DNA of 64,000 bases from Micropruina sp. (GCA_016716635.1 JADJVZ010000013.1:186001-250000); one strand, 5' to 3'. Shown: positions 43,766 through 52,982, numbered from the stretch's first letter. Numbers and translations are program-made. Notes: a model not told the origin generated them from the sequence alone.

Positions 43766-43862
43766 AGGGGCGACCCTACCGCGACCAAGGGGGCTATCCG
43801 AAGAGGGTCCTCGGGGCCACACTTGGAGGTACGCAAGGTCCACGCTAGAAGGGTGGCCGTCG

Positions 43863-45191
43863 ATGCATCAAGATCGAATTGTCATCGTGGGGGCCGCCGG
43901 TCGCGACGTCCACACCTTTAATGTCTTGTACCGCGATGATCCAAGCGTTCACGTGGTCGCCTTCACCACCTCGCGGCTGCCCGCCGGACGCATCGCGAGC
44001 CTCCCCATGGCACTCGCGGGTCCGCGCTATCCCAATGGTGTCCCGTTCGTACCCATGGCCCACTTTGAGGCCGTGTTGGCGGATTCGGCGGTGGATTCCG
44101 TCGTCTACGTCGACAGCAACGTGACGTCGCCGGAGGCGTTGTCGACCGCCGCGATCGCGGCCGCGCACGGCGTCGACTTCACGATCCTCAGCCCGCTGCG
44201 CACCATGCTCACCGCTTCGAAGCCGGTGATCGCCGTCAGCTCCTGCCGGCGGTCCGCGGGGAAGACCCCCACCGTCCGGTTCCTCACCCGCGCCCTGGTG
44301 GCCGACGGCTTGCGGGTTGTTGTCGTCCGGCACCCGCACCCGTGGGGCAGCCTGACCTGGGGGGTGCCGCACCGCTTTGGTTCGCTCGCCGATCTGGACC
44401 GGGCGCTCGCGCACGAAACACACCGCGAGGAGTACGAGTCGCTCGTCCGGGACGGTGCGGTGATCTACTCGGGCATCGACTTCGCGAAAGTCCTCGCGGA
44501 GGCCGAGAAGGAGGCCGACGTCATCATCTGGGACGGCGGCAACAACGACCTGCCGTTCCTGAAGCCCGATCTGCACCTGCTGGTCGTCGACGCGGTGCGC
44601 GGCGACCGTGAGACGTTACGGTGGCCCGCCGAGGTCGGCTTGCGGACGGCCGATCTGGTCGTGATCAACAAGTGCGACCTCGCGACGTCAGCCCAGGTGG
44701 CGAACGTCCTCGCGGGAATCCGCGAGGTCAACCCCAAGGTGGCGGTCTTCATGGCCGATTCGCCCGTGGTCTTGGACAACGGTGACGCGGTCCGCGGCAA
44801 GACCGTGGTCGTCATCGAGAACAGTTCCTCGCTGCCGTTGGAAGAAATCCAGCTGGGCGCCGGCACCATCGCCGCTCGCTCGCTGGGGGTCAGCGCGATC
44901 TTGTCCGCCGCCCCCAACGCCGTCGGCGCGATCCGCGAGGTGTTCCAAGCCAACCCGGGACTCGTCCACGTGCTCCCGGCGATGGCCCAAAGTCCCGAGC
45001 AGGTGGCCGATCTCCAGGCCACGTTGGACGCCACCATGTCCGAGGCTTTCGTGTCGGCAGCCACGGTGGATCTTCGTCGCATCGTCACCTTGTCCAAGCC
45101 GGTGGCGTGGGCTCGCTTCGAAATGGCGCCCCAAGAGCCCGAACGGATGTTGGCGTTCGTCCGCGAGCACGTCGGTGCGCGAGTGAGCTAG
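43863..45191 (+). CDS. Cyclic 2,3-diphosphoglycerate synthase-like GTPase
   Basis: 442 aa. It starts RIVIVGAAGRDVHTFNVLYRDDPSVHVVAFT, then AVSSCRRSAGKTPTVRFL (P-loop with GKT replaced by AGKT), WDGGNNDLPF and VVINKCD (NKxD nucleotide specificity). This architecture matches the cpgS-like P-loop proteins named after archaeal cyclic 2,3-diphosphoglycerate synthetase; in bacteria the reaction has not been established to my knowledge. ATG preceded by AAGGGTGG. It precedes the ABC transporter genes by 67 bases. Confidence 0.75.
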   Translation: MHQDRIVIVGAAGRDVHTFNVLYRDDPSVHVVAFTTSRLPAGRIASLPMALAGPRYPNGVPFVPMAHFEAVLADSAVDSVVYVDSNVTSPEALSTAAIAAAHGVDFTILSPLRTMLTASKPVIAVSSCRRSAGKTPTVRFLTRALVADGLRVVVVRHPHPWGSLTWGVPHRFGSLADLDRALAHETHREEYESLVRDGAVIYSGIDFAKVLAEAEKEADVIIWDGGNNDLPFLKPDLHLLVVDAVRGDRETLRWPAEVGLRTADLVVINKCDLATSAQVANVLAGIREVNPKVAVFMADSPVVLDNGDAVRGKTVVVIENSSSLPLEEIQLGAGTIAARSLGVSAILSAAPNAVGAIREVFQANPGLVHVLPAMAQSPEQVADLQATLDATMSEAFVSAATVDLRRIVTLSKPVAWARFEMAPQEPERMLAFVREHVGARVS

Positions 45192-45258
45192 CCCGGACGG
45201 CAGGTCTCGGCATGCGTCCACGGGTGCCGATGACCCCTGATCATGGTCCGATGGGGCC

Positions 45259-46203
45259 ATGACTTCGACCGATTGCGTCCTTGACGTCCGCGATTTTCGG
45301 ATGGATTTCGGGGCCACGACCGTGATTCGCGACCTCTCCTTCGACGTCCGCAGGGGCGAAACCTTTGGGCTCCTGGGCTCGAATGGCTGCGGCAAGACCA
45401 CCACGATCCGGGCGCTTTTGGGCATCTACACCCCCACCGCCGGGACGCTGCTCGTCGAGGGCAAGCGCTACGAGCCGGGGTCGGGCGTCCGGCTGGGTTA
45501 CCTGCCCGAGGAGCGCGGCCTGTACAAGAAGGAGCCGGTGTTGGACGTCATGACCTACTTCGGACGCTTGAAGGGCATGACCCGCTCAGCCGCCCAAACC
45601 TGGTCGCAGGGCTACCTCGAGGCGGTGGGGCTCAGCAGCCACGCCAAACTGCGGCTCGACAAGCTCTCCGGCGGGCAGCAGCAGAAGGTGCAGTTGGGGG
45701 TGACCATCATGAACGACCCCGACATCCTCATCCTGGACGAGCCCACGAAGGGCTTCGATCCGGTGAACCGGCGGCTTCTCATGGACCTCATCGAAGAGCG
45801 CCGCCGCGCCGGAGCCACCATCGTGATCATCACCCACCAGATGGAAGAGGTGGAGCGGCTCTGCGATCGCATCCTGCTCCTGAAGGACGGCAAGGCGGAG
45901 GCGTATGGCACGGTGGCCGACGTTCAGGACCAATACGGCGGCCAGGCGATCCGGCTCGGATTTTCCGGCGTCCTGCCGACCAGCACGCACTTCCGGGTGG
46001 TGAGCGCCGAGACCAACTACGCCGAGTTGGAGCTCACCGAGGGCAGCGAGCCGACCCCCGTCCTGCGGGAGTTGTTGGACGCAGGTGTCGAGGTTCGCAG
46101 CTTCGATGCCACCCGGATCAGCCTCGATGAGGTCTTCCTCCGCGTTTATGGCGCCGAGGCCAGCACCGAGGGCGACGCGACCCCGAGGCAGGCCGTCGCA
46201 TGA
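45259..46203 (+). CDS. ABC transporter ATP-binding protein (NatA-like)
   Basis: 314 aa. Walker A GSNGCGKTT at residues 40-48, signature LSGGQQQKVQ, Walker B ILILDEPTKGFDP, switch histidine in IITHQMEEVERL, and a C-terminal regulatory extension typical of NatA-type (DUF4162) subunits. Overlaps the permease start by 4 bases (ATGA). Such pairs export Na+ or act in stress and drug resistance. Confidence 0.92.
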   Translation: MTSTDCVLDVRDFRMDFGATTVIRDLSFDVRRGETFGLLGSNGCGKTTTIRALLGIYTPTAGTLLVEGKRYEPGSGVRLGYLPEERGLYKKEPVLDVMTYFGRLKGMTRSAAQTWSQGYLEAVGLSSHAKLRLDKLSGGQQQKVQLGVTIMNDPDILILDEPTKGFDPVNRRLLMDLIEERRRAGATIVIITHQMEEVERLCDRILLLKDGKAEAYGTVADVQDQYGGQAIRLGFSGVLPTSTHFRVVSAETNYAELELTEGSEPTPVLRELLDAGVEVRSFDATRISLDEVFLRVYGAEASTEGDATPRQAVA

Positions 46204-47426
46204 AACGGCACAACTTCGGGACCGTTGTCTCCTTCGAGTTCCTCCGCACCGTGACCAAACCCAAGTTCTGGATCATCACGCTGGCCGTCCCGGCGTTCTT
46301 GGCGATCGTGATCGGGCTCACCACCCTGGGCGCCAAGGCCACCAATTCGGCGACCAACAACAAGTTCACCTCGCTGACGTTCACCTACACCGATCCGGGG
46401 CACTGGATCGTCCCCGAGGTCGCGAAGGCCATGGGTGGCACCCTCGCCGCCGATCCGGCGGCGGCCCGCGCGGCCGTCCAGGCTGGGACGAGCGAGGCCA
46501 ACTTCGACTACCCCTCCGACCCGGGCACCGGCGCGATCACCGTGATGGCCAAGGACGTCGGGTTGGTGGACTCGGCCAAGTACGCGCCCTATGCCCAGGG
46601 GGTCTTCCGGGCCTCCATTACCGCGAAGATCGGCGACCCGGCGCTCGCCCGCTGGGCGACGACCACCCCCACCACCGACGTGTTGACCTACGCGGACGGC
46701 GTGCAGTCTCCCGGCTTCATGGGTGCCATCGCCCCCGGGATCTTCATGCTGGTCTTCTATTTGACGATCATGATGCTCGGCAACCAGATGCTGAACGTCA
46801 CGCTGGAGGAGAAGGAGAACCGGGTCACCGAGATGATCCTGACCACCATGAACCCCGCCACGCTGATCGTGGGCAAAGTGGTGGCGCTGTCACTGCTAGG
46901 CGTGCTGCAAGCGGTGTTGGTGTCGCTACCCATCTTCCTGGGTTCCCGGCTGTTCGGTACCGCCTTCGACCTGCCGAACCTCGATCTCAGCCAGGTGCCC
47001 ATCACCCCGTTGCCCACCCTCATCGGCTTCCTGCTGTTCGTGGGCGGCTTCATGCTGTTCTCGGGCTTGCTGGTGGCGATCGGGTCGGTGATGCCGAGCG
47101 CCCGCGAGGCAGGTTCGGCGTTCGGCGCGGTGATCTTGTGCATGTTCATCCCGCTGTATGCGCTCTCCCTCGTCGTCAGTGATCCGCACAGCGTGATCGT
47201 CCAGATCTTCACGTACTTCCCGCTCACGGCCCCGATCACCGCGATGCTGCGCAACGCGCTGGGATCGCTATCGGTCGTGGAGGCGGGCGTGGTGCTGGTG
47301 ATCCTGTTCGCCACGGCGGCGGCGTTCCTGTGGCTCGGTGTGCAGCTGTTCCGCACCGGTTCGATCGCCTACGACCGGCGGCTCAACATCGGTAAGGCGC
47401 TCGGGTTGGGCCGCAAAGCCGCCTGA
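46200..47426 (+). CDS. ABC-2 type permease (NatB-like)
   Basis: 408 aa. One N-terminal helix (FWIITLAVPAFLAIVIGL), a large extracytoplasmic domain (residues 45-175), then five C-terminal helices with LGNQMLNVTLEEKENRVTEMILTTMNP, the NatB hallmark. The 3' 44 bases overlap the convergent FAD oxidoreductase gene. A decayed copy of its C-terminus is at 49629-49777. Confidence 0.9.
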   Translation: MKRHNFGTVVSFEFLRTVTKPKFWIITLAVPAFLAIVIGLTTLGAKATNSATNNKFTSLTFTYTDPGHWIVPEVAKAMGGTLAADPAAARAAVQAGTSEANFDYPSDPGTGAITVMAKDVGLVDSAKYAPYAQGVFRASITAKIGDPALARWATTTPTTDVLTYADGVQSPGFMGAIAPGIFMLVFYLTIMMLGNQMLNVTLEEKENRVTEMILTTMNPATLIVGKVVALSLLGVLQAVLVSLPIFLGSRLFGTAFDLPNLDLSQVPITPLPTLIGFLLFVGGFMLFSGLLVAIGSVMPSAREAGSAFGAVILCMFIPLYALSLVVSDPHSVIVQIFTYFPLTAPITAMLRNALGSLSVVEAGVVLVILFATAAAFLWLGVQLFRTGSIAYDRRLNIGKALGLGRKAA

Positions 47427-48912
47427 CACCGCCCTCACGACGACCCTCACGGAGGGCTGCGTCAACCGCGTTATAGCCCCCCATGCCGTGGACGCCACCG
47501 CCCGGAGGCGTTGATGCGGAGCAGAGAAATACCCCGGCGACTCCCGTGGCATAGGGGGAGAAGGCCTTGGGTCGACGAATCAACTGCAGGGCATCATTGG
47601 CTCCGCCGCCAATGTCTCCCCCCACGTAGTTCGCGTTGCCGTCCTCAAGGTCCGCGGGAGTCCTGACACGCATGTCGACGATGAGGTCTTGGAACCCTGG
47701 TGCGAAGCGTTCCACCTGCCTGAGGAGGGCGGGCAACGCGTCCTTGGAGGAGCCGTGAGGCACGTGCGCATAGGTCCACACAGGACGAGTCAGGTCGCCT
47801 CCAACCCGGCCAAGGCGTTGGGGATCTGCCACATACTGCTGGCCCAGGAGCACGTATGGTTGCTCGCTCACACATCCACGCCACACGCTGATTTCGGCAC
47901 CACTCACCTCGCGCCACGTCCCCCCTAGGTGAACCGTGCCAGCAGACGCCAGTTCCGGATTGGTCCAGGGGATGTCGCCTCGCAAATCAAAGTCCACCTT
48001 GAACGCCCCCGGGCCGTGGCGAAACCGTCGGTAGGCCGCGGCGTCTGCCCGGCGCTGACGACCGTCCACGATGCCGAGCGCGGCCCTCGGTGAGGTGTCA
48101 AGGAAGACGAGATCCCCTCTGCCCGTGTCGACTCCGGCGAGTTTCTCGACGTCCGCGAGCCGGTCGATTCGTTGGTCGGTGATGATGGTCACCCCGAGCT
48201 CGGTGGCGATTCTCGAGAGGCCGCGGGCTATGGACCCGCTGCCACCGACGACGACCGGCCAGCCGTAGGTCTGGCCCACCGTCGCCAGCAGGAGTCCTCC
48301 CGCCGCGGACAGTGGCCACCACAAGGGGCTGAGGGTGTGCGCTGAAATTCCCGACAGTAAGGCGCGGGCGCGGCTCGTCCGAAACAGGAGACTGATCGCG
48401 TTTGCTGGCATGGCCGCGCGAATCACGAACGCCCGAGCGGCAACGAAATCCTTGGGGTGAGCGGCGGTGAGGGGCCTCAGCGCCAGGTTGAGCATCGCGT
48501 CGACGTTGTCCGCGAGGGGCTCAAAGACTCGGCGCCACGTTGTGGCGTCCGGGCCCAACCGTTCCGCAGTCTCAACAACCGAGCGCAGCAGAATCCCGCC
48601 GTCGCCGTCATCCAAGGGGTGCCCCACCACCACCGCAGGATGGGCGAACTCAACCCCCACTGTGGCGAGCCCGATGCCGCGCTGCTCCAATGAGGTGAAG
48701 AACGGTGAGGCCATCGCGAGGGGGTGAAACCCGGAGCAATCGTCCACCAGCGACCCGGACCTGAACGGACGCGAGGAGCGAAGCCCTCCCCCCGTGCTGC
48801 TTCGGCTCTCGACCAGGGTCACGTCAATGTCATGCGTAGCCAACTTAATGGCGGCGGCAAGCCCGTTAGGACCCGCGCCGACCACGGCGGCTCTTCGCCG
48901 CTGCTTAGCCAT
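47383..48912 (-). CDS. FAD-dependent oxidoreductase, phytoene-desaturase-like
   Basis: 509 aa. FAD motif AAVVGAGPNGLAAAIKLA near residue 10, then LVESRSSTGGGLRS, VVVGGSGSIARGLSRIA in the middle and C-terminal GVFLCSASTPPGGGVHGMGGYNAVDAAL, the pattern of the CrtI/NAD(P)-binding amine-oxidase-like group. Substrate unknown. The ATG at 48912 is chosen because the motif starts there; a longer frame to 48984 is possible. It overlaps the convergent permease gene by 44 bases. Confidence 0.85.
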   Translation of the reverse strand: MAKQRRRAAVVGAGPNGLAAAIKLATHDIDVTLVESRSSTGGGLRSSRPFRSGSLVDDCSGFHPLAMASPFFTSLEQRGIGLATVGVEFAHPAVVVGHPLDDGDGGILLRSVVETAERLGPDATTWRRVFEPLADNVDAMLNLALRPLTAAHPKDFVAARAFVIRAAMPANAISLLFRTSRARALLSGISAHTLSPLWWPLSAAGGLLLATVGQTYGWPVVVGGSGSIARGLSRIATELGVTIITDQRIDRLADVEKLAGVDTGRGDLVFLDTSPRAALGIVDGRQRRADAAAYRRFRHGPGAFKVDFDLRGDIPWTNPELASAGTVHLGGTWREVSGAEISVWRGCVSEQPYVLLGQQYVADPQRLGRVGGDLTRPVWTYAHVPHGSSKDALPALLRQVERFAPGFQDLIVDMRVRTPADLEDGNANYVGGDIGGGANDALQLIRRPKAFSPYATGVAGVFLCSASTPPGGGVHGMGGYNAVDAALREGRREGGVRRLCGPTRAPYRC

Positions 48913-49056
48913 GGGCCGATGGTGCTGCCCGGGTCCCGGGTTGCCACCTCGGTGGGCAGGGCCAGCACCGTCTTGGGTAGCCACCGAGCGGAGCCTGCCT
49001 GGATGGGTCTCCAGGGGTGAGGTGAGAGCTCAGCCCCACGTTCAGGACGGCCTGCA

Positions 49057-49383
49057 CTAACGGGCCATACCGAGGAAAGTCATCATCATTCGCTCCAACT
49101 GGACCAGCTGATGGCTCGATAGGCGTCCGATCCGGGCCTGGGCATGGGTGCGCCTCACCGTGGTCACCTTGTCCACCATCACATCGCTGTCGGTAGCCAG
49201 CCCGGTCAAGGTGCCAGCAGGGACTCGGAGTCGGAGGAGTGGGGCATCGGTCAAGGTGGTCGTGAGCGGGGCTACCGTGACCGAATCAGTCAACTCGAAA
49301 ACGTCATCCTGAACGATGACAGCAGGCCTCGGCTTGGACGCATAGACCCCGCCGGCGACTGTCCATAGTTCACCGCGTTTCAC
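49057..49383 (-). CDS. mazF: MazF/PemK-family mRNA endonuclease toxin
   Basis: 108 aa. KRGELWTVAGG, ASKPRPAVIVQDDVF, VAPLTTTLTDAPLLRLRVPAG and VMVDKVTTVRR follow the MazF beta barrel, including the arginine of the RGE(L/I)W opening. The GTG at 49383 overlaps the antitoxin's stop by 4 bases (GTGA). The toxin would cut mRNA at short motifs when the antitoxin is degraded. Confidence 0.92.
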   Translation of the reverse strand: MKRGELWTVAGGVYASKPRPAVIVQDDVFELTDSVTVAPLTTTLTDAPLLRLRVPAGTLTGLATDSDVMVDKVTTVRRTHAQARIGRLSSHQLVQLERMMMTFLGMAR

Positions 49384-49586
49384 TCCTCGTCCCAATCGAC
49401 TGTCACGGCCTCGACGAAGTCTTGGTCATCGGTCTGACTGTCGACCTGAGCGATCAAGGCTGCTTGGCGCCGCGCCTCGCGAACAAACTGCTGGCTCCGC
49501 ACGTCAGGCACCCAGACCTGGATCGGACGGTAGCCGCGTTCGCGCATCCGCTGACGGTGTTCGCCAACGCGTTCCCTCACAGACAT
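49380..49586 (-). CDS. mazE: MazE-like antitoxin (DUF3018 type)
   Basis: 68 aa. RERVGEHRQRMRERGYRPIQVWVPDVRSQQFVREARRQ matches the short MazE-type antitoxins paired with PemK/MazF; the acidic tail (TDDQDFVEAVTVDWDEE) is the likely toxin-binding part. A perfect 12-bp palindrome overlaps the -10 nine bases before the start, suggesting autoregulation. Confidence 0.9.
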   Translation of the reverse strand: MSVRERVGEHRQRMRERGYRPIQVWVPDVRSQQFVREARRQAALIAQVDSQTDDQDFVEAVTVDWDEE

Positions 49587-49592
49587 AGCGAA

Positions 49593-49606
49593 ATGTTACA
49601 TGTAAC
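49593..49606 (-). promoter_or_regulatory. mazEF promoter with 12-bp palindromic operator
   Basis: GTTACATGTAAC (49595-49606) is a perfect palindrome overlapping TAACAT (49593-49598), which lies 6 bases before the antitoxin ATG and fits a leaderless -10. A MazE/MazEF complex bound here would block the promoter. Confidence 0.7.
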
Positions 49607-49628
49607 GACCGCTGCGTTCTAGGGCCCG

Positions 49629-49777
49629 CGGCTGGGGATACTGTTCGCGAGCACGTCGGGCTTCCTGGGCTGGGCGTCCGGCTGTTCCGGACGGGTTCGA
49701 TCGCCAATGACCGGCAGCTCACCATCGGCATGGCACTAGGACTGGGCCGCACGGCCGACCGCCGGACGCGCGGATGA
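49629..49777 (+). pseudogene. Decayed C-terminus of a NatB-like permease
   Basis: Translated with one frameshift this reads GVRLFRTGSIANDRQLTIGMALGLGRT, against GVQLFRTGSIAYDRRLNIGKALGLGRK at the end of the permease at 46200-47426. DNA upstream (CTGTTCGCG ... TTCCTG) also matches. A one-base deletion near the tryptophan codon (about 49670) breaks the frame, and no start remains. It is a gene remnant between the MazEF module and rocD. Confidence 0.8.
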
Positions 49778-49889
49778 GGTTGCCAGTCGTCCATCGTGCG
49801 ATATTCTTGCGGACGGGCGTCGATTGACGAGAGAGCTTTTCGCATGATGGCCCTCGGACGCTCGTAATCACTATTTGGAAGGACGTCCC

Positions 49890-51143
49890 ATGACCGATAG
49901 GACAGCCCTCTCCCCCGCCCAGCAGGCGGCCGTCGACCAAGTCGAGCGGTACAGCGCGCACAACTATCTGCCGCTGCCTGTCGTCATTGAGTCCGGCCAG
50001 GGTGCCTGGGTCACCGATGTCGACGGCAACCGCTACCTCGACTTCCTGGCCGCCTACTCGGCGGTCAATTTCGGCCACGGCAACCCCGAATTGCTGGCCG
50101 TCGCCCACGCCCAGCTCGACACCTTGACCCTCACGTCGCGGGCGTTCTTCTCGGCACCGTTCGGACCGTTCGTCCAAGGGCTGGCGGAGCTCTGCCGCAA
50201 AGACATGGTGCTCACCATGAACACCGGCGTCGAGGCCGTCGAGTCGGGCATCAAGGTAGCCCGCAAGTGGGGCTACGAGGTGAAGGGCGTGCGTCCGGGT
50301 CGGGCCAACATCATCGTCATGGAGGGCAACTTCCACGGTCGGACGACCACCGTCGTCTCGTTCAGCGACGATCGGGACGCCCGGGAGGACTTCGGTCCTT
50401 ACACCCCCGGGTTCCGCCGGGTGCGTTACGGCGACGCCGCCGCCATCGCCGAGGCAATCGACGCCGACACCGTGGCGGTGCTGCTGGAACCCATCCAGGG
50501 TGAAGCCGGCATCATCATTCCGCCCGCAGGCTACCTGCAGGCCGTCCGCGACCTGTGCACCGAGAACCGCGTCCTGATGATCGCCGACGAGATCCAGTCC
50601 GGCCTCGGACGCTCGGGCGCCACGTTCTACTGCGACGTCGAGGGTGTCGTCCCCGACATGTACCTGCTCGGCAAGGCGCTCGGCGGCGGCATCATGCCGG
50701 TGTCGGCGGTCGTGGCCAACGCCGACATCTTGGGCGTGCTGCGTCCGGGCCAACACGGCTCCACCTTTGGCGGCAACCCGCTGGCCTGCGCCATCGGCCT
50801 GGCGGTGGTCGACCTGCTGAAGACTGGCGTCATGCAAGAGCGCTCCCGGGTGCTCGGCGCGCGCTTGGCCGACGGCCTGCGTCCGCTCATCGGCAACGGC
50901 CTGCTCGAGGTGCGCGGCGCTGGACTGTGGGTCGGCATCGACGTCGATCCGGAGCTCTGCACCGGACGCGAACTGTGTTACCTGCTGATGCGGCACGGCA
51001 TTTTGGCGAAGGACACCCACGGGAAGACCGTCCGCCTGGCGCCGCCCCTGGTGGTCACCGAGGAAGACATCGATCAGGCCGTGGCGACCATCGCCGAGTG
51101 CTTGGCCGAGGCCCGCGCGTCCCTCCACGGACGTCCGGCGTAG
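49890..51143 (+). CDS. rocD: Ornithine--oxo-acid aminotransferase
   Basis: 417 aa class-III PLP aminotransferase. YSAHNYLPLPVVIESGQGAWVTDVDGNRYLDFLAAYSAVNFGH is characteristic of ornithine aminotransferase; PLP lysine in LLGKALGGG (about residue 262), ADEIQSGLGRSG, and GQHGSTFGGNPLACAI. It converts ornithine and 2-oxoglutarate to glutamate semialdehyde and glutamate. ATG 49890 has GGAAGG 7 bases upstream. Stands alone before the citrate synthase gene. Confidence 0.93.
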   Translation: MTDRTALSPAQQAAVDQVERYSAHNYLPLPVVIESGQGAWVTDVDGNRYLDFLAAYSAVNFGHGNPELLAVAHAQLDTLTLTSRAFFSAPFGPFVQGLAELCRKDMVLTMNTGVEAVESGIKVARKWGYEVKGVRPGRANIIVMEGNFHGRTTTVVSFSDDRDAREDFGPYTPGFRRVRYGDAAAIAEAIDADTVAVLLEPIQGEAGIIIPPAGYLQAVRDLCTENRVLMIADEIQSGLGRSGATFYCDVEGVVPDMYLLGKALGGGIMPVSAVVANADILGVLRPGQHGSTFGGNPLACAIGLAVVDLLKTGVMQERSRVLGARLADGLRPLIGNGLLEVRGAGLWVGIDVDPELCTGRELCYLLMRHGILAKDTHGKTVRLAPPLVVTEEDIDQAVATIAECLAEARASLHGRPA

Positions 51144-51244
51144 GGCTTGATTCATTCGCTGAACTCAATCAAGACCATGGGGACTTGGGAGTTGGCGTCC
51201 GGGCTGGCAAGGTATGCCCCAACGGTTTCACCAGGAGGACCCCT

Positions 51245-52531
51245 ATGACAGCGACGCCGGCCACCTTCTCCCATGACGACACCAGCCTTTCGCTGAATCG
51301 AGTCGACGCGACCGTCGGCTGCAACGGGTACGACATTGGGAAGTTGCTGGACACCACCGGTGACGTCACCTTCGACAACGGCTTTGCGAACACCGCAGCC
51401 TGTCGGTCCGCCATCACCTACATCGACGGCGACGCGGGCATTCTGCGTTACCGCGGCTACCCCATCGAGCAGTTGGCGGAAAAGTCGACCTTCCTGGAGA
51501 CGGCCTACCTGGTGCTCTACGGCGAACTGCCCACGCCCGAGCAACTCACCTGGTTCACCGATCGCATTCGCGACCACCAGTTGTTGGACGAGCGCCTCTC
51601 GCGCATGTTCCAGTTCTTCCCTCGCCGCTCGCATCCGATGCCGGTGCTGTCGGCCGGCATCAACGCGCTGTCGACCTACGCCGAGTCGGTGTCGCGCGTC
51701 CCGATGTCGGATCACGACCGTTCCACCTACCGCCTGCTGGCCAAGGTGCCGACGCTGGCTGCTTGGGGTTACAAGAACTCCATCGGCCAGCCGCCGCTCT
51801 ACCCGCAGGACAACATGTCCTACATCCAGAACTTCCTTCGGATGTCGTTCGGCGTCCCCACCCGCGAGTACGAGATCGACCCCGATTTCGAGCGCGCGCT
51901 GGACGTCCTGCTGATCCTCCACGCCGACCACGAGCAGAACTGTTCGACGTCGACCGTCCGCATGGTCGGCTCGTCCGGCGCGAACATGTACGTGTCGGTG
52001 GCCGCGGGCGTCAGCGCTTTGTCGGGCCCGCTGCACGGCGGCGCCAACCAGGCGGTTCTCGAAATGCTCGGCGGCATCAAGGCTGAAGGCGGCGACGTCG
52101 AGGCGTACGTCGCTCGGGTCAAGGACAAGAAGGACCACACGAAGCTCATGGGCTTCGGGCACCGCGTCTACAAGAACTACGACCCGCGCGCGGCCATCGT
52201 GAAGAAGCACGCCGACGCCATCTTGAAGAACCACTCCGGCTACGACGAGCTGCTGGACATCGCGATTCGCCTCGAAGCCGCGGCGCTGGGCGACTCCTAC
52301 TTCCAGGAGCGCAAGCTTTACCCGAACGTGGACTTCTACACCGGCCTGATCTATCAGGCCATGGGCTTCCCGATGGACATGTTCACCGTGCTGTTCGCGA
52401 TCGGACGCCTGCCCGGCTGGATCGCCCACTGGCGCGAGGCGGCCACCGATCCCGGCGCGAAGATCAATCGTCCGCGGCAGATCTACGTCGGCTCCGACGC
52501 CCGCGACTACGTCCCGGCTGACCAGCGGTAA
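51245..52531 (+). CDS. gltA: Citrate synthase
   Basis: 428 aa, full length. Catalytic residues are in HADHEQNCSTSTVRMVGSS, GPLHGGANQAVLEML and GFGHRVYKNYDPRA, with the aspartate in KLYPNVDFYTG. Condenses acetyl-CoA and oxaloacetate in the TCA cycle. AGGAGG 6 bases before the ATG. A hairpin terminator follows at 52555-52594. Confidence 0.96.
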   Translation: MTATPATFSHDDTSLSLNRVDATVGCNGYDIGKLLDTTGDVTFDNGFANTAACRSAITYIDGDAGILRYRGYPIEQLAEKSTFLETAYLVLYGELPTPEQLTWFTDRIRDHQLLDERLSRMFQFFPRRSHPMPVLSAGINALSTYAESVSRVPMSDHDRSTYRLLAKVPTLAAWGYKNSIGQPPLYPQDNMSYIQNFLRMSFGVPTREYEIDPDFERALDVLLILHADHEQNCSTSTVRMVGSSGANMYVSVAAGVSALSGPLHGGANQAVLEMLGGIKAEGGDVEAYVARVKDKKDHTKLMGFGHRVYKNYDPRAAIVKKHADAILKNHSGYDELLDIAIRLEAAALGDSYFQERKLYPNVDFYTGLIYQAMGFPMDMFTVLFAIGRLPGWIAHWREAATDPGAKINRPRQIYVGSDARDYVPADQR

Positions 52532-52554
52532 CGCGTCCCTGTCCGACATTTGTT

Positions 52555-52594
52555 GGTGGTGGTTTCCTCGGCTTCGGCCTTGGGGGCCACCACC
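52555..52594 (+). terminator. Hairpin after gltA
   Basis: GGTGGTGG (52555-52562) and CCACCACC (52587-52594) enclose a 24-base loop containing GGCTTCGGCC. No long U tract. Confidence 0.55.
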
Positions 52595-52775
52595 GCTGCG
52601 TTTCTGGACTTGGGTGCGAGCGTTCTGTTGTCGCTGTTGCGTCCCTACTGACTGCCGGAGCCTGATTCAGGGGCCATTTCGATCACTTGGTACGCGCCAG
52701 CGACATTCGAGCCCGGAGCCACCCTCGAGGCCGACAGGTTTGAGCGGCGTCGCGTGCGATGACTCGCCGGGGTGG

Positions 52776-52825
52776 GCCACTGTCGAGCCTGCGGAGGTGA
52801 GCCACCGTCGAGGCTGCGAAGGTGA
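52776..52825 (+). repeat. 25-base tandem repeat, two units
   Basis: Units 52776-52800 and 52801-52825 agree at 22 of 25 positions (GCCACnGTCGAG ... GGTGA). It lies immediately left of the composite element. Confidence 0.75.
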
Positions 52826-52830
52826 GCCGG

Positions 52831-52982
52831 TCTCGGGGGTGCCCCGCTGCTGATGATCTGACGCCGTTCCCGTCCGTCAAGGGCGCCTCCGGCGTCCCTG
52901 CGGGATGGGCTTCGCCCACCCTTGACTGTCGGGTCCCCGGCGTCGGGTTTTGCAGCTAAGAGCTCCCCCTCCACCTGGGCAG
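52831..52982 (+). repeat. R1 structured repeat, copy C
   Basis: Begins TCTCGGGGGTGCCCCGCTGC. Contains GTCAAGGG ... CCCTTGAC around GGCGCC-TCC-GGCGTC and TGGGC-TTC-GCCCA hairpins. Confidence 0.85.

Noticed and set aside
51146..51173. Hairpin between rocD and gltA as a firm terminator
   Set aside because: Only a 7-bp stem (CTTGATT/AATCAAG) with a 14-base loop; too weak to call.
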